Part shown: piece by piece, positions 8,490 through 16,580 of the stretch | Position numbering within the stretch: the first letter of the stretch is position 1 | Layout: each line of letters begins with the position of its first letter | Source of the DNA: Pseudomonadota bacterium | GTDB taxonomy: Bacteria; Desulfobacterota; Desulfovibrionia; Desulfovibrionales; Desulfovibrionaceae | Direction: 5' to 3' | Length of the DNA stretch: 42,477 nucleotides | Assembly: GCA_023433925.1 (NCBI GenBank) | Contig: JAEYTO010000106.1 | Coordinates: forward strand, 1 to 42,477 | Notes under the pieces: model-generated | What the model saw: the letters and a program-made list of their open reading frames with translations, nothing else | What the model was told of the DNA's origin: nothing | The model's database searches: none | Made by a program: the position numbers and the translations under genes

Positions 8490-9230
8490 TTATCCCGCCC
8501 CCGGCTCCGTCTTCCAGGCCATGATGGGCGTCAGCGGCTTCTCGTCCACCAGGTCGAAGCGCACCGCGGCGAAGGCGCCGATGCCGGGCGGATAGTGGAT
8601 GGCATTGATCTGCTTCCAGGGCACGCGATCCTTCCAGGTCCAGGGAGGGCCGGGCAGCACCGAGCGCGCGCGGAAGGGCTTGAGGCCTGCCACGGCCAGG
8701 AAGGCGTCCCAGACCTCGGTCCAGGTTTTCCAGCGGGCTTGGCGCAGTAGGCCATCGCATTCGCGCCGGGGCCAGCAGCGGCCGTGAGTCAGATAATAGA
8801 GCGAGCGCCGGTTGAGAAAGCCGATGAGCACGCCCTTGCGCGCCACGCGCACGGCCTCGGCGATGGCCGCCCTGGGGTCCTCGCAGAATTCGAGGGTCGT
8901 GACCAGGGCCACGAAGTCGTACTCCTTGTCGTCGCAGGGCAGGTGCTCGGCATGGCCGACCTGCAGGTCGGCGGCCTTGCCCAGGCGCTTGCGCGCGGCG
9001 GCGAGCATGGCCGGCGAGGCGTCGATGCCCGAGACGTCGAAGCCGGTCTGCCAGAAGAGCTCCAGGAACTTGCCGGGCCCGCAGCCCACTTCCAGCAGGC
9101 GCTGGTTGCGCCGGGGCCAGGCCGATATGAGCGAGGCCAGGAGCGCCTTCTCGCACCCCAGGGCCACCCGTCCGGGCTCGGTCTCGTACCAGGCCTCGTA
9201 GCGCCTGACCAGCTTCTCATCGAACCGCAT
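8490..9230 (-). CDS. Class I SAM-dependent methyltransferase
   Basis: This 246-residue protein is a canonical Methyltransf_11-type enzyme. Motif I is LLEVGCGPGKFLELF, motif II is VSGIDASPAMLAAARKRLG and motif IV is YDFVALVTTLEFCEDP. The C-terminal third, with RSLYYLTHGRCW and several Trp residues, resembles small-molecule or quinone-type methyltransferases, but I do not recognise a named subfamily. It is convergent with the glycosyltransferase at 7161, only 27 bases apart. It has its own transcription direction and normal GC content, so it may not belong to the glycan island. Confidence 0.8.
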   Translation of the reverse strand: MRFDEKLVRRYEAWYETEPGRVALGCEKALLASLISAWPRRNQRLLEVGCGPGKFLELFWQTGFDVSGIDASPAMLAAARKRLGKAADLQVGHAEHLPCDDKEYDFVALVTTLEFCEDPRAAIAEAVRVARKGVLIGFLNRRSLYYLTHGRCWPRRECDGLLRQARWKTWTEVWDAFLAVAGLKPFRARSVLPGPPWTWKDRVPWKQINAIHYPPGIGAFAAVRFDLVDEKPLTPIMAWKTEPGAG

Positions 9231-9333
9231 GCGTCCACCCCGCGCCGCCCGCCGCCATGAGCGCCATGAGGCGCGGCGCTAATTGGGCAGAAGGTAAAGC
9301 AAAGCCGGCAATCAGGCAACACGAGGGGCCTGA

Positions 9334-10506
9334 TCATGGCCTCGGGGCCGCAGCGGGGAAGCGCAGGTGGTGCAGCGTGCCGCGGGCATAGTCGCACAGG
9401 TAGAGGCGGCCAGCCTGGTCCTCTCCGAAGGAGACGATGCTCATCCCAGTCTCGGCGAGCACGGACACGCGCCAGACCGCGCCCTGCCGGCGCAGGCCCA
9501 GCAACCTGCCGCTCACGAAATCGCCAAAGATGTACATGCCCCGTACGCCCCGGCCAGGCCCGCGATAGACGTGGCCGCCGGTAACGGACCGGCCCAGCTC
9601 GCGGCCGTAGACGGCCACGGGCGCCGCATACCGTCGCGGCCGTGCGCAGCCGGCGGCGAGGAAGCACTCGCCGCCTTCCAGGATGTTCCAGCCGTAGTTC
9701 CTGCCGCCGGCCGCGCCGGCGCGTTGGAAGTCGATCTCCTCCCAGCGGTTTTGGCCCACGTCGGCGATCCACAGATTGCCCGTGGCGCGGTCGAAGGAGA
9801 AGCGCCAAGGGTTGCGCAGTCCCAGCGCCCATATTTCCGGTCGGCCGGCGCCGCCCGTGGCGAAGGGATTGTCGGGCGGTATCCGGTAGGGCCTGCCCGA
9901 AACGGGATCCGGGCCGGACTCCACGTCCAGGCGCAGCAGCTTGCCCAGAAGCGACGCCGGGTTCTGGGCATTGCCGCTCGGGTCGCCCGATCCACCGCCG
10001 TCGCCCGTGCCGGCGTAAAGATAGCCGTCCGGCCCGAAGGCGAGCTGACCGCCGTAATGGTTGTCGAACCGGGGATGCGGGATGCGCAGGATGATCTCTT
10101 CGCTCTGGGTGTCGGTGAAGTCGGCATTGGCCGAGACCGCGAAGCGCGAGAGGACGATGTCCCCGTTCGATCCGGCATAGTAGGCGTAGAAGTGCCCTCG
10201 CCGCGCATGGCCGGGCGGGAAGGCGATGCTCAGGAGGCCCCGCTCGCCGCCCGTGGAAACCCTGTCGCGGATGTCCAGGAACGGCGCGGGCAGCACGGCG
10301 CCGCCCCGCACGATGCGCACAGTGCCGGGCCGCTCGGTGACGAAGATGCGGCCGCTGTTGTCGCGGGCATTCGTGATATGCACGGGCTGGTCGAAGCCCG
10401 AGGCGATGGTGTCCAGGGAGACCTGTTGCGCCTGGGTCGGCAGGGCCGGGGCCAGCGTCGTCAGGAGCAGGAGCAGGAGCGTGGCGGCGAGGACTGTGCG
10501 CGGCAT
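9334..10506 (-). CDS. Secreted PQQ-type aldose (sorbosone/glucose) dehydrogenase-like protein
   Basis: The protein is a six-bladed beta-propeller of the GSDH family (soluble glucose/sorbosone dehydrogenase, YliI-like). After a signal peptide (MPRTVLAATLLLLLLTTLAP, cleavage near AQA) comes the opening SGFDQPVHITNARDNSG. The HPRFDNHYGGQLAFGPDG segment holds the conserved His and the calcium/PQQ-proximal motif, followed by YLYAGTGDGGGSGDP. The start at 10506 is firm, because a perfect AGGAGG lies just upstream; the open frame extends further but has no other support. Substrate and cofactor are inferred from the family. PQQ synthesis genes are not in the window, so function in a likely anaerobe is unclear. 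Confidence 0.82.
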   Translation of the reverse strand: MPRTVLAATLLLLLLTTLAPALPTQAQQVSLDTIASGFDQPVHITNARDNSGRIFVTERPGTVRIVRGGAVLPAPFLDIRDRVSTGGERGLLSIAFPPGHARRGHFYAYYAGSNGDIVLSRFAVSANADFTDTQSEEIILRIPHPRFDNHYGGQLAFGPDGYLYAGTGDGGGSGDPSGNAQNPASLLGKLLRLDVESGPDPVSGRPYRIPPDNPFATGGAGRPEIWALGLRNPWRFSFDRATGNLWIADVGQNRWEEIDFQRAGAAGGRNYGWNILEGGECFLAAGCARPRRYAAPVAVYGRELGRSVTGGHVYRGPGRGVRGMYIFGDFVSGRLLGLRRQGAVWRVSVLAETGMSIVSFGEDQAGRLYLCDYARGTLHHLRFPAAAPRP

Positions 10507-10671
10507 GGAACCTCCTTTCCGGCGTGGCCGGCGTGATCCCAGGCTCCTGGCGCATGCTTTCGGGGTCAAGGATTACCTTGGTTGGTAAATTTAGAGCGGC
10601 CAGGCCCGAATGGCCATGTCGCGTGACAATGCGAGGAAGAGGCGCCGGAGCCGGCCGAGCGTGTTGAAAGT

Positions 10672-10742
10672 GAAGCGCCGGGGTGAGGGAGCCCGGCGCT
10701 TCGTGGGGGAGGCCTGTATGTGAAAGGCCCTGCTGAAGGGCC
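10672..10742 (-). terminator. Stem-loops downstream of the chemoreceptor gene
   Basis: At 10726-10742 a short stem (ggccct with agggcc) is followed on the minus strand by TTTCAC, just after the chemoreceptor stop. At 10672-10702 an 11-bp perfect stem (gaagcgccggg with cccggcgcttc, 9-nt loop) follows. Together they probably end that transcript. The remaining 10507-10671 is the upstream region of the sugar dehydrogenase gene. It holds a small inverted repeat (TTACC, six bases, GGTAA at 10573-10588) that could be an operator, though nothing else supports it. Confidence 0.5.
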
Positions 10743-10749
10743 GGCTTGC

Positions 10750-12861
10750 CTAGTGCCCGCGCGATTGCGGCTTGGCGGCGGCCTTGGCGGCCGGCGGGAC
10801 CATGGCCTGGTCGGCCGGGGCGACATTCCCCATGGCCAGCATTTCCCGCATCATGGAGCGCAGGGAGACGGCCATGCCGCTCAGGCTTTGCACGGCTTCG
10901 TGCGAGGTGGCCATGCCGCCCGCGGACTCCTCGGCGATGCGGTTGACCTCAAGCACGGCGCGGTTGATCTGATCGCTCGTGGCCGACTGCTCCTCCGATG
11001 CCGAGGCGATGACCTCAACCTGGCCGCTGTTAAGCTCCACCAGGCCCAGGATCTCCTCTTGGAATGCGCCCGAGGCCTTGGCCAATTCGGTGCTCTTCTC
11101 CACGGCCTGCACGGACTCGACCATGCGCTCCATGCTTTGGCGGGCTGAGTCCTGGATGGCCTTGACGCGCTCGCCGACCTCCTTGGTGGCGGCCATGGTC
11201 TTCTCTGCCAGCTTGCGTACCTCGTCGGCCACCACGGCGAAGCCCCGGCCGGCGTCGCCCGCCCGGGCGGCCTCGATGGCCGCGTTGAGGGCCAGCAGGT
11301 TGGTCTGGTCAGCGATCTCGCTGATGACGTCCATGACCTGCCCGATGGCCCCGACCTGCTGGTTCAGGGTGGACATGCCGCCCTGCATTTGCAAGGCTTG
11401 GTCGCGCACGCCGCCTATGGACTCCACGGCCTGGTAGACCATGTCCGCGCCAGAGCGGGCCTTGCCGCGCACTTCGTGGGCGCTTTCCGAGGCGCTCGCC
11501 GCGCCCCTGGCCACCTCGATGATGGCCGCGTTCATCTGGTCCACGGCCGTGGCCGTCTCGGCCATGCGCTCGCTCTGCACGAAGGCGCCCTGCTTGACCT
11601 GGGCCACCATGGCCGCGAGCTGCTCGGCGGCCGTGGCCAACTGGTCCGAGAACTCCTCGGCCTTGTGCGCCAGATCGACCATGTGCCGCCACAGCTCCTT
11701 GACCTTGGTTTCCTGCCGCTTGGCCTCGTGCATGGCCTCCTCGGCGCGCAGGGCCTGGGCGGCCGCCTCCTCGCCCTTGCGCCTGGCGTCGTCCATGCGC
11801 TCCTTGAGCGCGCCGACCATGGCCGAAAGGTTCGCGGACAGGGCCAGGAATTCGGAGCCGGTGACGCCCTTGGGCTCGGCATCCAGCTGGCCCGAAGCAA
11901 CTCCCCGCGAGAAGTCCTGCAAGGCCCGCAGAGGCCGCGTCACGGCCATGAGCGTCCACAGGCAGAGCAGCACGATGCCCGCCCCGGCCGACAGTTCCAC
12001 GAGCAGCGTGAGCAGGGCGAAGCGGTCGCTCAGCGCCTGCGCCCGCTGCTGGTAGTAGTCGCTCAAGGCAATGATGGCCGGCTCCATCTCACGAGCCGAA
12101 TCGATCATGGCCACGTTGGCGGCCTTGAACTCCGTGCGTTGGCGGACCAGCGCCTCGAAGGCGTCGGAATAGGCGCCGAGGGCCTTGATCTGGGTTCCCA
12201 TCTCCCCGGCGGGCAGGCCGGAGCCTTGGATGGAGCGGCGTATGGAAGCCACGTAGTCGCGCACCATCTTCAGCGGCCTTTCCTCGTCGCGGTCCAGGTA
12301 GTTCTTTTCCTGGCGGCGCATCTGCAGAACGACGATGAGTATGTCGTTATAATATCGGTTCTCCAGGGCCTTTTCCAGGTAGACCGTTTTCCCGTCGTGC
12401 ATGCTGCCTATGGCCGTGTCGTGGGGATTGGCCAGGGCCTTTTCCAGGACACGGGCCGCCATGACGAATTCGCCTTGCAGGCCCTGGTCCCATTTCAGGC
12501 CCATGGCCTTCTGGGCCTCCACCACCGCGATGAAGCTCTGCCTGTAGACGGCGAGCAGTTTGAGCGCCCGCCCGCACATGGCCTCGGATTCCGGGTCAAG
12601 ACTCCTGATGGCCTGGATGTGCTTCTCCGCCGCATCCATGTGCTCCTGGGTTTTGGCGGACCATTCCTCCTCCTTGCGTAGGAGGAAGTTCTTCTCCTGC
12701 CGTCTGGCCTGCATGGTCTGCGTGTAGGAATCCAGAGCATGGCTTTCGAGCGCGTTCATGCGCGCGATGGCGCGATGGGAGACGCGGTCGGCCGCAAAGA
12801 TGAGCGCGAACCCGAGTACGCTGACGCACAGCACGAGAAGGAGTCTTGCTTTGACGGACAT
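10750..12861 (-). CDS. Methyl-accepting chemotaxis protein, HBM sensor type
   Basis: This 703-residue transmembrane chemoreceptor has TM1 near residues 7-28, a periplasmic domain to about 280, and TM2 near 285-310. HAMP and the long cytoplasmic coiled coil follow, with the signalling tip around AIEAARAGDAGRGFAVVADE. The periplasmic part contains two RRQEKN(F/Y)L motifs (QARRQEKNFLLR and QMRRQEKNYLDR), a hallmark of the helical bimodular (HBM) domain found in McpS-type receptors for organic acids and in TorS. The start at 12861 puts the signal anchor at the N-terminus and has GAGG seven bases upstream; a longer frame adds an implausible leader. A sigma-54-type promoter lies upstream. No CheR pentapeptide is seen at the C-terminus. 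The ligand is unknown. Confidence 0.92.
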   Translation of the reverse strand: MSVKARLLLVLCVSVLGFALIFAADRVSHRAIARMNALESHALDSYTQTMQARRQEKNFLLRKEEEWSAKTQEHMDAAEKHIQAIRSLDPESEAMCGRALKLLAVYRQSFIAVVEAQKAMGLKWDQGLQGEFVMAARVLEKALANPHDTAIGSMHDGKTVYLEKALENRYYNDILIVVLQMRRQEKNYLDRDEERPLKMVRDYVASIRRSIQGSGLPAGEMGTQIKALGAYSDAFEALVRQRTEFKAANVAMIDSAREMEPAIIALSDYYQQRAQALSDRFALLTLLVELSAGAGIVLLCLWTLMAVTRPLRALQDFSRGVASGQLDAEPKGVTGSEFLALSANLSAMVGALKERMDDARRKGEEAAAQALRAEEAMHEAKRQETKVKELWRHMVDLAHKAEEFSDQLATAAEQLAAMVAQVKQGAFVQSERMAETATAVDQMNAAIIEVARGAASASESAHEVRGKARSGADMVYQAVESIGGVRDQALQMQGGMSTLNQQVGAIGQVMDVISEIADQTNLLALNAAIEAARAGDAGRGFAVVADEVRKLAEKTMAATKEVGERVKAIQDSARQSMERMVESVQAVEKSTELAKASGAFQEEILGLVELNSGQVEVIASASEEQSATSDQINRAVLEVNRIAEESAGGMATSHEAVQSLSGMAVSLRSMMREMLAMGNVAPADQAMVPPAAKAAAKPQSRGH

Positions 12862-12967
12862 GTCCAACCTCTGGTTTGAGATGGCACGATGGGCCTTGGG
12901 CATGTGGAACCTGGGCCTGCGCGCCGATTGCGCTGCATTGCGTGATGCGGGCGTCGAGTTTTTACAA

Positions 12968-12983
12968 AGCAACCCCCGTACCA
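12968..12983 (-). promoter_or_regulatory. Sigma-54-type promoter of the chemoreceptor gene
   Basis: On the minus strand the sequence TGGTACGGGGGTTGCT matches the RpoN consensus TGGCACGNNNNTTGCW at all but one base, with GG and GC exactly ten bases apart. It lies about 107 bases before the chemoreceptor ATG. A 16-bp inverted repeat, TTGCGCAATCGCGCAA (12991-13006), sits eight bases further upstream and could bind an activator. It is closer than usual enhancer sites. Confidence 0.65.
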
Positions 12984-13183
12984 AGCCGTATTGCGCAATC
13001 GCGCAAAATGCTTGAAGCTAGCCAACAGAACCGTTCTCCGGCATGGCGGCATGGCGCGTGCGCATCCCGCGTCAAGTCCGCCGAATCGCGAAGACGCCGA
13101 CCGGGCAGGCGGCATCCAAACCAAACCGGATAACTGCCTTCCTCCGTACGTTGACAGATCTTCTTTATCCCCCCGCGAATCGG

Positions 13184-13192
13184 TGTTATGCT
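13184..13192 (+). promoter_or_regulatory. Possible extended -10 promoter of nifU
   Basis: TGTTATGCT fits an extended -10 element (TGnTATnnT) 44 bases before the nifU start. A TTGACA at 13151-13156 is too far away (30 bases) to be its -35. No IscR-type palindrome was recognised. The rest of the 375-bp gap 12862-13236 holds the chemoreceptor promoter and nothing else I can name. Confidence 0.35.
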
Positions 13193-13236
13193 GATGACCT
13201 TGCATTATCCGTCCCCTGACAAACCTGGAGGCCGCC

Positions 13237-14091
13237 ATGTGGGAGTACACCGATAAGGTCAAGGACCACTTCCTGAACCCGCGCAACGTGGGCAAGATCG
13301 AGGACGCCAACGCCGTGGGCGAAGTCGGGAGCCTGGCCTGCGGCGACGCGCTCAAGCTCTACCTCAAGATCGACGAGCAGGGCGTCATCCGGGACGCCAA
13401 GTTCCAAACCTTCGGCTGCGCCAGCGCCATCGCCTCCAGCTCGGTGCTCACGGAGCTTATCAAGGGCAAGACCGTGGAGCAGGCCAAGCAGCTCACCAAC
13501 AAGGACATCGCCGCGTTCCTGGGCGGACTGCCCAAGGAGAAGATGCACTGCTCGGTCATGGGCCAGGAGGCCCTGGATGCCGCGCTCAAGAACTACTGGG
13601 GCGAAAGGCGCGTCGAGCCCCAGGCCGAGGGCGAGCTCATCTGCAAGTGCTTCGGCGTGACCGACGAGCAGATCCGCCGGGCCATCCGCGAGAACGATCT
13701 CAAGACCGCCGAGGAGGTCACCCAGTACACCAAGGCCGGCGGCGGCTGCGGCGAGTGCATCCTGGACATCGAGCGGCTGCTCATGGAGGCCCGCGGGGAG
13801 AAGGAGCCGGCCGAGAGCGTGCCCGCCCGCGAGGAGAAGCCCAGGAAGAGGCTCACGAACATTCAGCGCATGCATCTCGTGAGCAAGGTCATCGACGAGG
13901 AGATCCGCCCGAGCCTCAAGAAGGACGGCGGGGACATCGAGCTGGTGGACATCGACGGGCCCAGCGTGATCGTGTCCCTGCGCGGGTCCTGCGTGGGCTG
14001 CCCCTCGGCCCAGCTGACCCTCAAGCAGCTCGTGGAGCGCCGCCTGCGCGAGACCGTGGAGCCCGACATCGTCATCAAGGAAGCGCAATAG
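13237..14091 (+). CDS. nifU: Fe-S cluster scaffold protein NifU
   Basis: This is a full-length, three-domain NifU (284 residues) that assembles Fe-S clusters with sulfur from NifS. The N-terminal IscU-like domain has scaffold cysteines C35, C61 and C105. The central BFD-like [2Fe-2S] domain has C136, C138, C171 and C174 (CKCFGVTD and GGCGEC). The C-terminal Nfu domain has the CVGC pair C252 and C255. All the cysteines expected from the Azotobacter protein are present. AACCTGGAGG precedes the ATG. No nitrogenase genes are near, and in sulfate reducers such NifU/NifS pairs often serve general Fe-S assembly. The TAG stop codon is the first three bases of a dispersed repeat. Confidence 0.96.
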   Translation: MWEYTDKVKDHFLNPRNVGKIEDANAVGEVGSLACGDALKLYLKIDEQGVIRDAKFQTFGCASAIASSSVLTELIKGKTVEQAKQLTNKDIAAFLGGLPKEKMHCSVMGQEALDAALKNYWGERRVEPQAEGELICKCFGVTDEQIRRAIRENDLKTAEEVTQYTKAGGGCGECILDIERLLMEARGEKEPAESVPAREEKPRKRLTNIQRMHLVSKVIDEEIRPSLKKDGGDIELVDIDGPSVIVSLRGSCVGCPSAQLTLKQLVERRLRETVEPDIVIKEAQ

Positions 14092-14216
14092 AGCATTTTG
14101 CTTTTGAAAATGCTCTGCAAGCCATGCGTCGGCATGACTTGCCGCCGCGTAGGCATAGGCGCAATTCACTTGCGCCGTCAGCGCCGGGGCGAGCGTCTCA
14201 ATGTCAAACAGCTCTA
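14089..14216 (+). repeat. 128-bp dispersed structured repeat, copy 1
   Basis: This element fills nearly all of the nifU-nifS gap. It is about 92% identical, over its 104-bp core (14106-14209), to the reverse complement of 23051-23154. Its ends are TAGAGC and GCTCTA, an inverted pair. Inside are three hairpins: 14090-14116 (10-bp stem, 7-nt loop), 14117-14142 (11-bp stem with one mismatch, 4-nt loop) and 14158-14176 (7-bp stem, 5-nt loop). It could be a TA-flanked MITE-like element or a REP-like structural repeat. The first TAG is the stop codon of nifU. Confidence 0.85.
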
Positions 14217-14230
14217 ATGGAGGCAACGCC

Positions 14231-15448
14231 ATGGCTCAAGGCACGCCCAAGGTCATCTACCTGGACAACAACGCCACCACCCGCGTGGCGCCCGAGGTTC
14301 TGGAGGAGATGCTGCCCTACCTCCGCGACTGGTACGGCAATCCCTCCAGCATGCACACATTCGGCGGCACGGTGGGCCGCAAGATCGGCGAGGCCCGCGA
14401 GCGCGTGGCCGCCGCCTTGAGCTGCGACCCGCGCGAGATCGTGTTCACCTCCTGCGGCACCGAGGGCGACAACACAGCGCTGCACTCCGCCGTGAGCGCG
14501 CGGCCCGGCAAGCGCCATATCGTGACCACGCGCGTGGAGCACCCGGCCGTGCTCAACTTCGTGAAGCACCTGGAGACCCAGGGCTACGAGGTCACCTGGC
14601 TGCCCGTGGACAAGCAGGGCCGCCTGGACCTCGACCATGTGCGCGAGGCCATCCGCGACGACACGGCCGTGGTTTCGGTCATGTGGGCCAACAATGAGAC
14701 CGGCGCCATCTTCCCGGTGCGCGAGATCGGGGCCATGTGCCGCGAGAAGGGCGTGCCCTTCCACACCGACGCCGTGCAGGCCGTGGGCAAGCTGCCCATC
14801 GATCTCAGGGACATGCCCTGCGACTACCTGGCCCTGTCCGGCCACAAGATCCATGCGCCCAAGGGCGTGGGCGCGCTCTACGTGCGCAAGGGCATGCTCT
14901 TCAAGCCCTTCATGATCGGCGGCCACCAGGAGCGCGGCCGGCGCGGCGGGACCGAGAACGCGGCCTCCATCATCGGCCTGGGCAAGGCCGTGGAGCTGGC
15001 CGCGGCGAACGTCCGGGACGAGAACACGCGCGTGCGGGCCATGCGCGACCGGCTGGAGAAGGGCCTCATGTCCTCCATCCCCGAGGCCATCGTCAACGGC
15101 GACACGGTCAACCGGCTGCCCAACACCTTGTCCATCGCCTTCAAGTACATCGAGGGCGAGGCCATGCTGCTCCTGCTCGACCAGTTCGGCATCTGCGCGA
15201 GCTCGGGCTCGGCCTGCACCTCGGGCAGCCTGGAGCCCTCGCACGTGCTGCGGGCCATGGGCGTGCCCTTCACCCACGCCCACGGCTCCCTGCGCTTCTC
15301 GCTCTCGCGCTACACCACCGACGAGGAGATCGACACGGTGCTGCGCGAGCTGCCCGGCATCGTCGAGCGGCTGCGGGCCATGTCGCCTTATTCGGCGGAG
15401 AGCGAAGGCCAGGGCGCGGCCTGCGCCGTCGAGCACGGCACGGAATAG
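14231..15448 (+). CDS. nifS: Cysteine desulfurase NifS
   Basis: This PLP enzyme removes sulfur from L-cysteine and hands it to NifU as a persulfide. The protein (405 residues) starts MAQGTPKVIYLDNNATTRVA, typical of NifS. The PLP lysine is K206 in SGHKIHAPKG, and the active-site cysteine is C329 in SGSACTSGSLEPSHVL; its long loop is of the NifS/IscS class. I chose the ATG at 14231 because GGAGG (14219-14223) sits seven bases upstream. An earlier in-frame ATG at 14201 lies inside the repeat element. The nifU-nifS-cysK-epsC order couples cysteine synthesis to its use. Confidence 0.96.
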   Translation: MAQGTPKVIYLDNNATTRVAPEVLEEMLPYLRDWYGNPSSMHTFGGTVGRKIGEARERVAAALSCDPREIVFTSCGTEGDNTALHSAVSARPGKRHIVTTRVEHPAVLNFVKHLETQGYEVTWLPVDKQGRLDLDHVREAIRDDTAVVSVMWANNETGAIFPVREIGAMCREKGVPFHTDAVQAVGKLPIDLRDMPCDYLALSGHKIHAPKGVGALYVRKGMLFKPFMIGGHQERGRRGGTENAASIIGLGKAVELAAANVRDENTRVRAMRDRLEKGLMSSIPEAIVNGDTVNRLPNTLSIAFKYIEGEAMLLLLDQFGICASSGSACTSGSLEPSHVLRAMGVPFTHAHGSLRFSLSRYTTDEEIDTVLRELPGIVERLRAMSPYSAESEGQGAACAVEHGTE

Positions 15449-15458
15449 CGGAGGACAC

Positions 15459-16388
15459 ATGAGAATCTTCGAGGATATGATCGGCCTGGTGGGCGGCACG
15501 CCCCTCGTGCGCCTGAACCGTGTCGCGCGGGGGCTTCAGGCCACGGTCCTGGCCAAGCTCGAATCGCGCAACCCGTGCTACTCGGTCAAGGACCGCATCG
15601 GCGTGAGCATGATCCTGGCCGCCGAGCGCGAGGGCCGCATCGACAAGGACACGCTCATCGTGGAGCCCACGAGCGGCAACACGGGCATCGCCCTGGCCTT
15701 TGTCTGCGCCGTGCGCGGCTACAGCCTGACCCTGACCATGCCCGAATCCATGAGCGTGGAGCGCCGCACGCTCCTGGCGGGCTTCGGGGCCAGGCTCGTG
15801 CTCACCCCGGCGGCCGAGGGCATGAAGGGCGCCATCGCCAAGGCCGAGGAGCTCGCGGCCAACGCGCCCAAGGCCTTCATACCTCAGCAGTTCAGCAACC
15901 CGGCCAACCCCGAGATTCACGCACGCACCACGGCCGAGGAGATCTGGAGCGACACGGACGGCACAGTGGACATCTTCGTGGCCGGGGTGGGCACGGGCGG
16001 GACCATCACCGGCGTGGGCCGGACGCTCAAGCCGCGCAAGCCGTCGCTGCGCGTCGTGGCCGTGGAGCCGGACGCCTCGCCCGTGCTCTCGGGCGGCAAG
16101 CCGGGGCCGCACGCCATCCAGGGCATCGGCGCGGGCTTCGTGCCCGAGAACTACGACGCCAGGGTTGTGGACGAGGTCTTCCGCGTCACGGGCGAGCAGT
16201 CCCTGAGCATGGCCCGCCGGCTCCTGCGCGAGGAAGGCATCCTGTGCGGCATCTCCTCCGGGGCCATCGCCCATGCCGCCCTGGAGATAGCCAAGCGGCC
16301 CGAGAGCAAGGGCAAGACCATCGTCTTCGTGGTCTGCGACACGGGCGAGCGTTACCTGTCCACGCCGCTGTTCACCGAGGGCCTATGA
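15459..16388 (+). CDS. cysK: Cysteine synthase A (O-acetylserine sulfhydrylase)
   Basis: CysK makes L-cysteine from O-acetylserine and sulfide, a fold-type II PLP reaction. The PLP lysine is K44 in SVKDRIG, the substrate-binding loop is PTSGNTG (about 70-76), and the phosphate loop is GVGTGGTITGVGR. The length (309) fits CysK, not the longer CBS-domain forms. GCGGAGG precedes the ATG, ten bases after the nifS stop, so it is cotranscribed with nifS. The usual NPxxSVKDR motif reads NPCYSVKDR. The C-terminus ends LSTPLFTEGL, as in other CysK proteins; the final Ile that binds serine acetyltransferase in some CysK proteins is not present. Confidence 0.95.
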   Translation: MRIFEDMIGLVGGTPLVRLNRVARGLQATVLAKLESRNPCYSVKDRIGVSMILAAEREGRIDKDTLIVEPTSGNTGIALAFVCAVRGYSLTLTMPESMSVERRTLLAGFGARLVLTPAAEGMKGAIAKAEELAANAPKAFIPQQFSNPANPEIHARTTAEEIWSDTDGTVDIFVAGVGTGGTITGVGRTLKPRKPSLRVVAVEPDASPVLSGGKPGPHAIQGIGAGFVPENYDARVVDEVFRVTGEQSLSMARRLLREEGILCGISSGAIAHAALEIAKRPESKGKTIVFVVCDTGERYLSTPLFTEGL

Positions 16389-16580
16389 AAACATGCCTCC
16401 GGCGGCAGGGGGACAATCGTGCAGGACGGCACGATCGGACGTCGCCGCTTTGGGCGACGCCCGCAGGGCGAGGGCCAGGACGGCCCGAGTCAACTGATCT
16501 CCCCCGGACCCCCGCGGCTTCATGAGGCCTGATCCAGACACGTTTACCGCAATCCTCCCCCGGAGCAGGAACACCAAGCC

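Noticed and set aside
14201..14230. Earlier NifS start at 14201
   Set aside because: It lies within the dispersed repeat and has no ribosome site, while 14231 has GGAGG and the family N-terminus.
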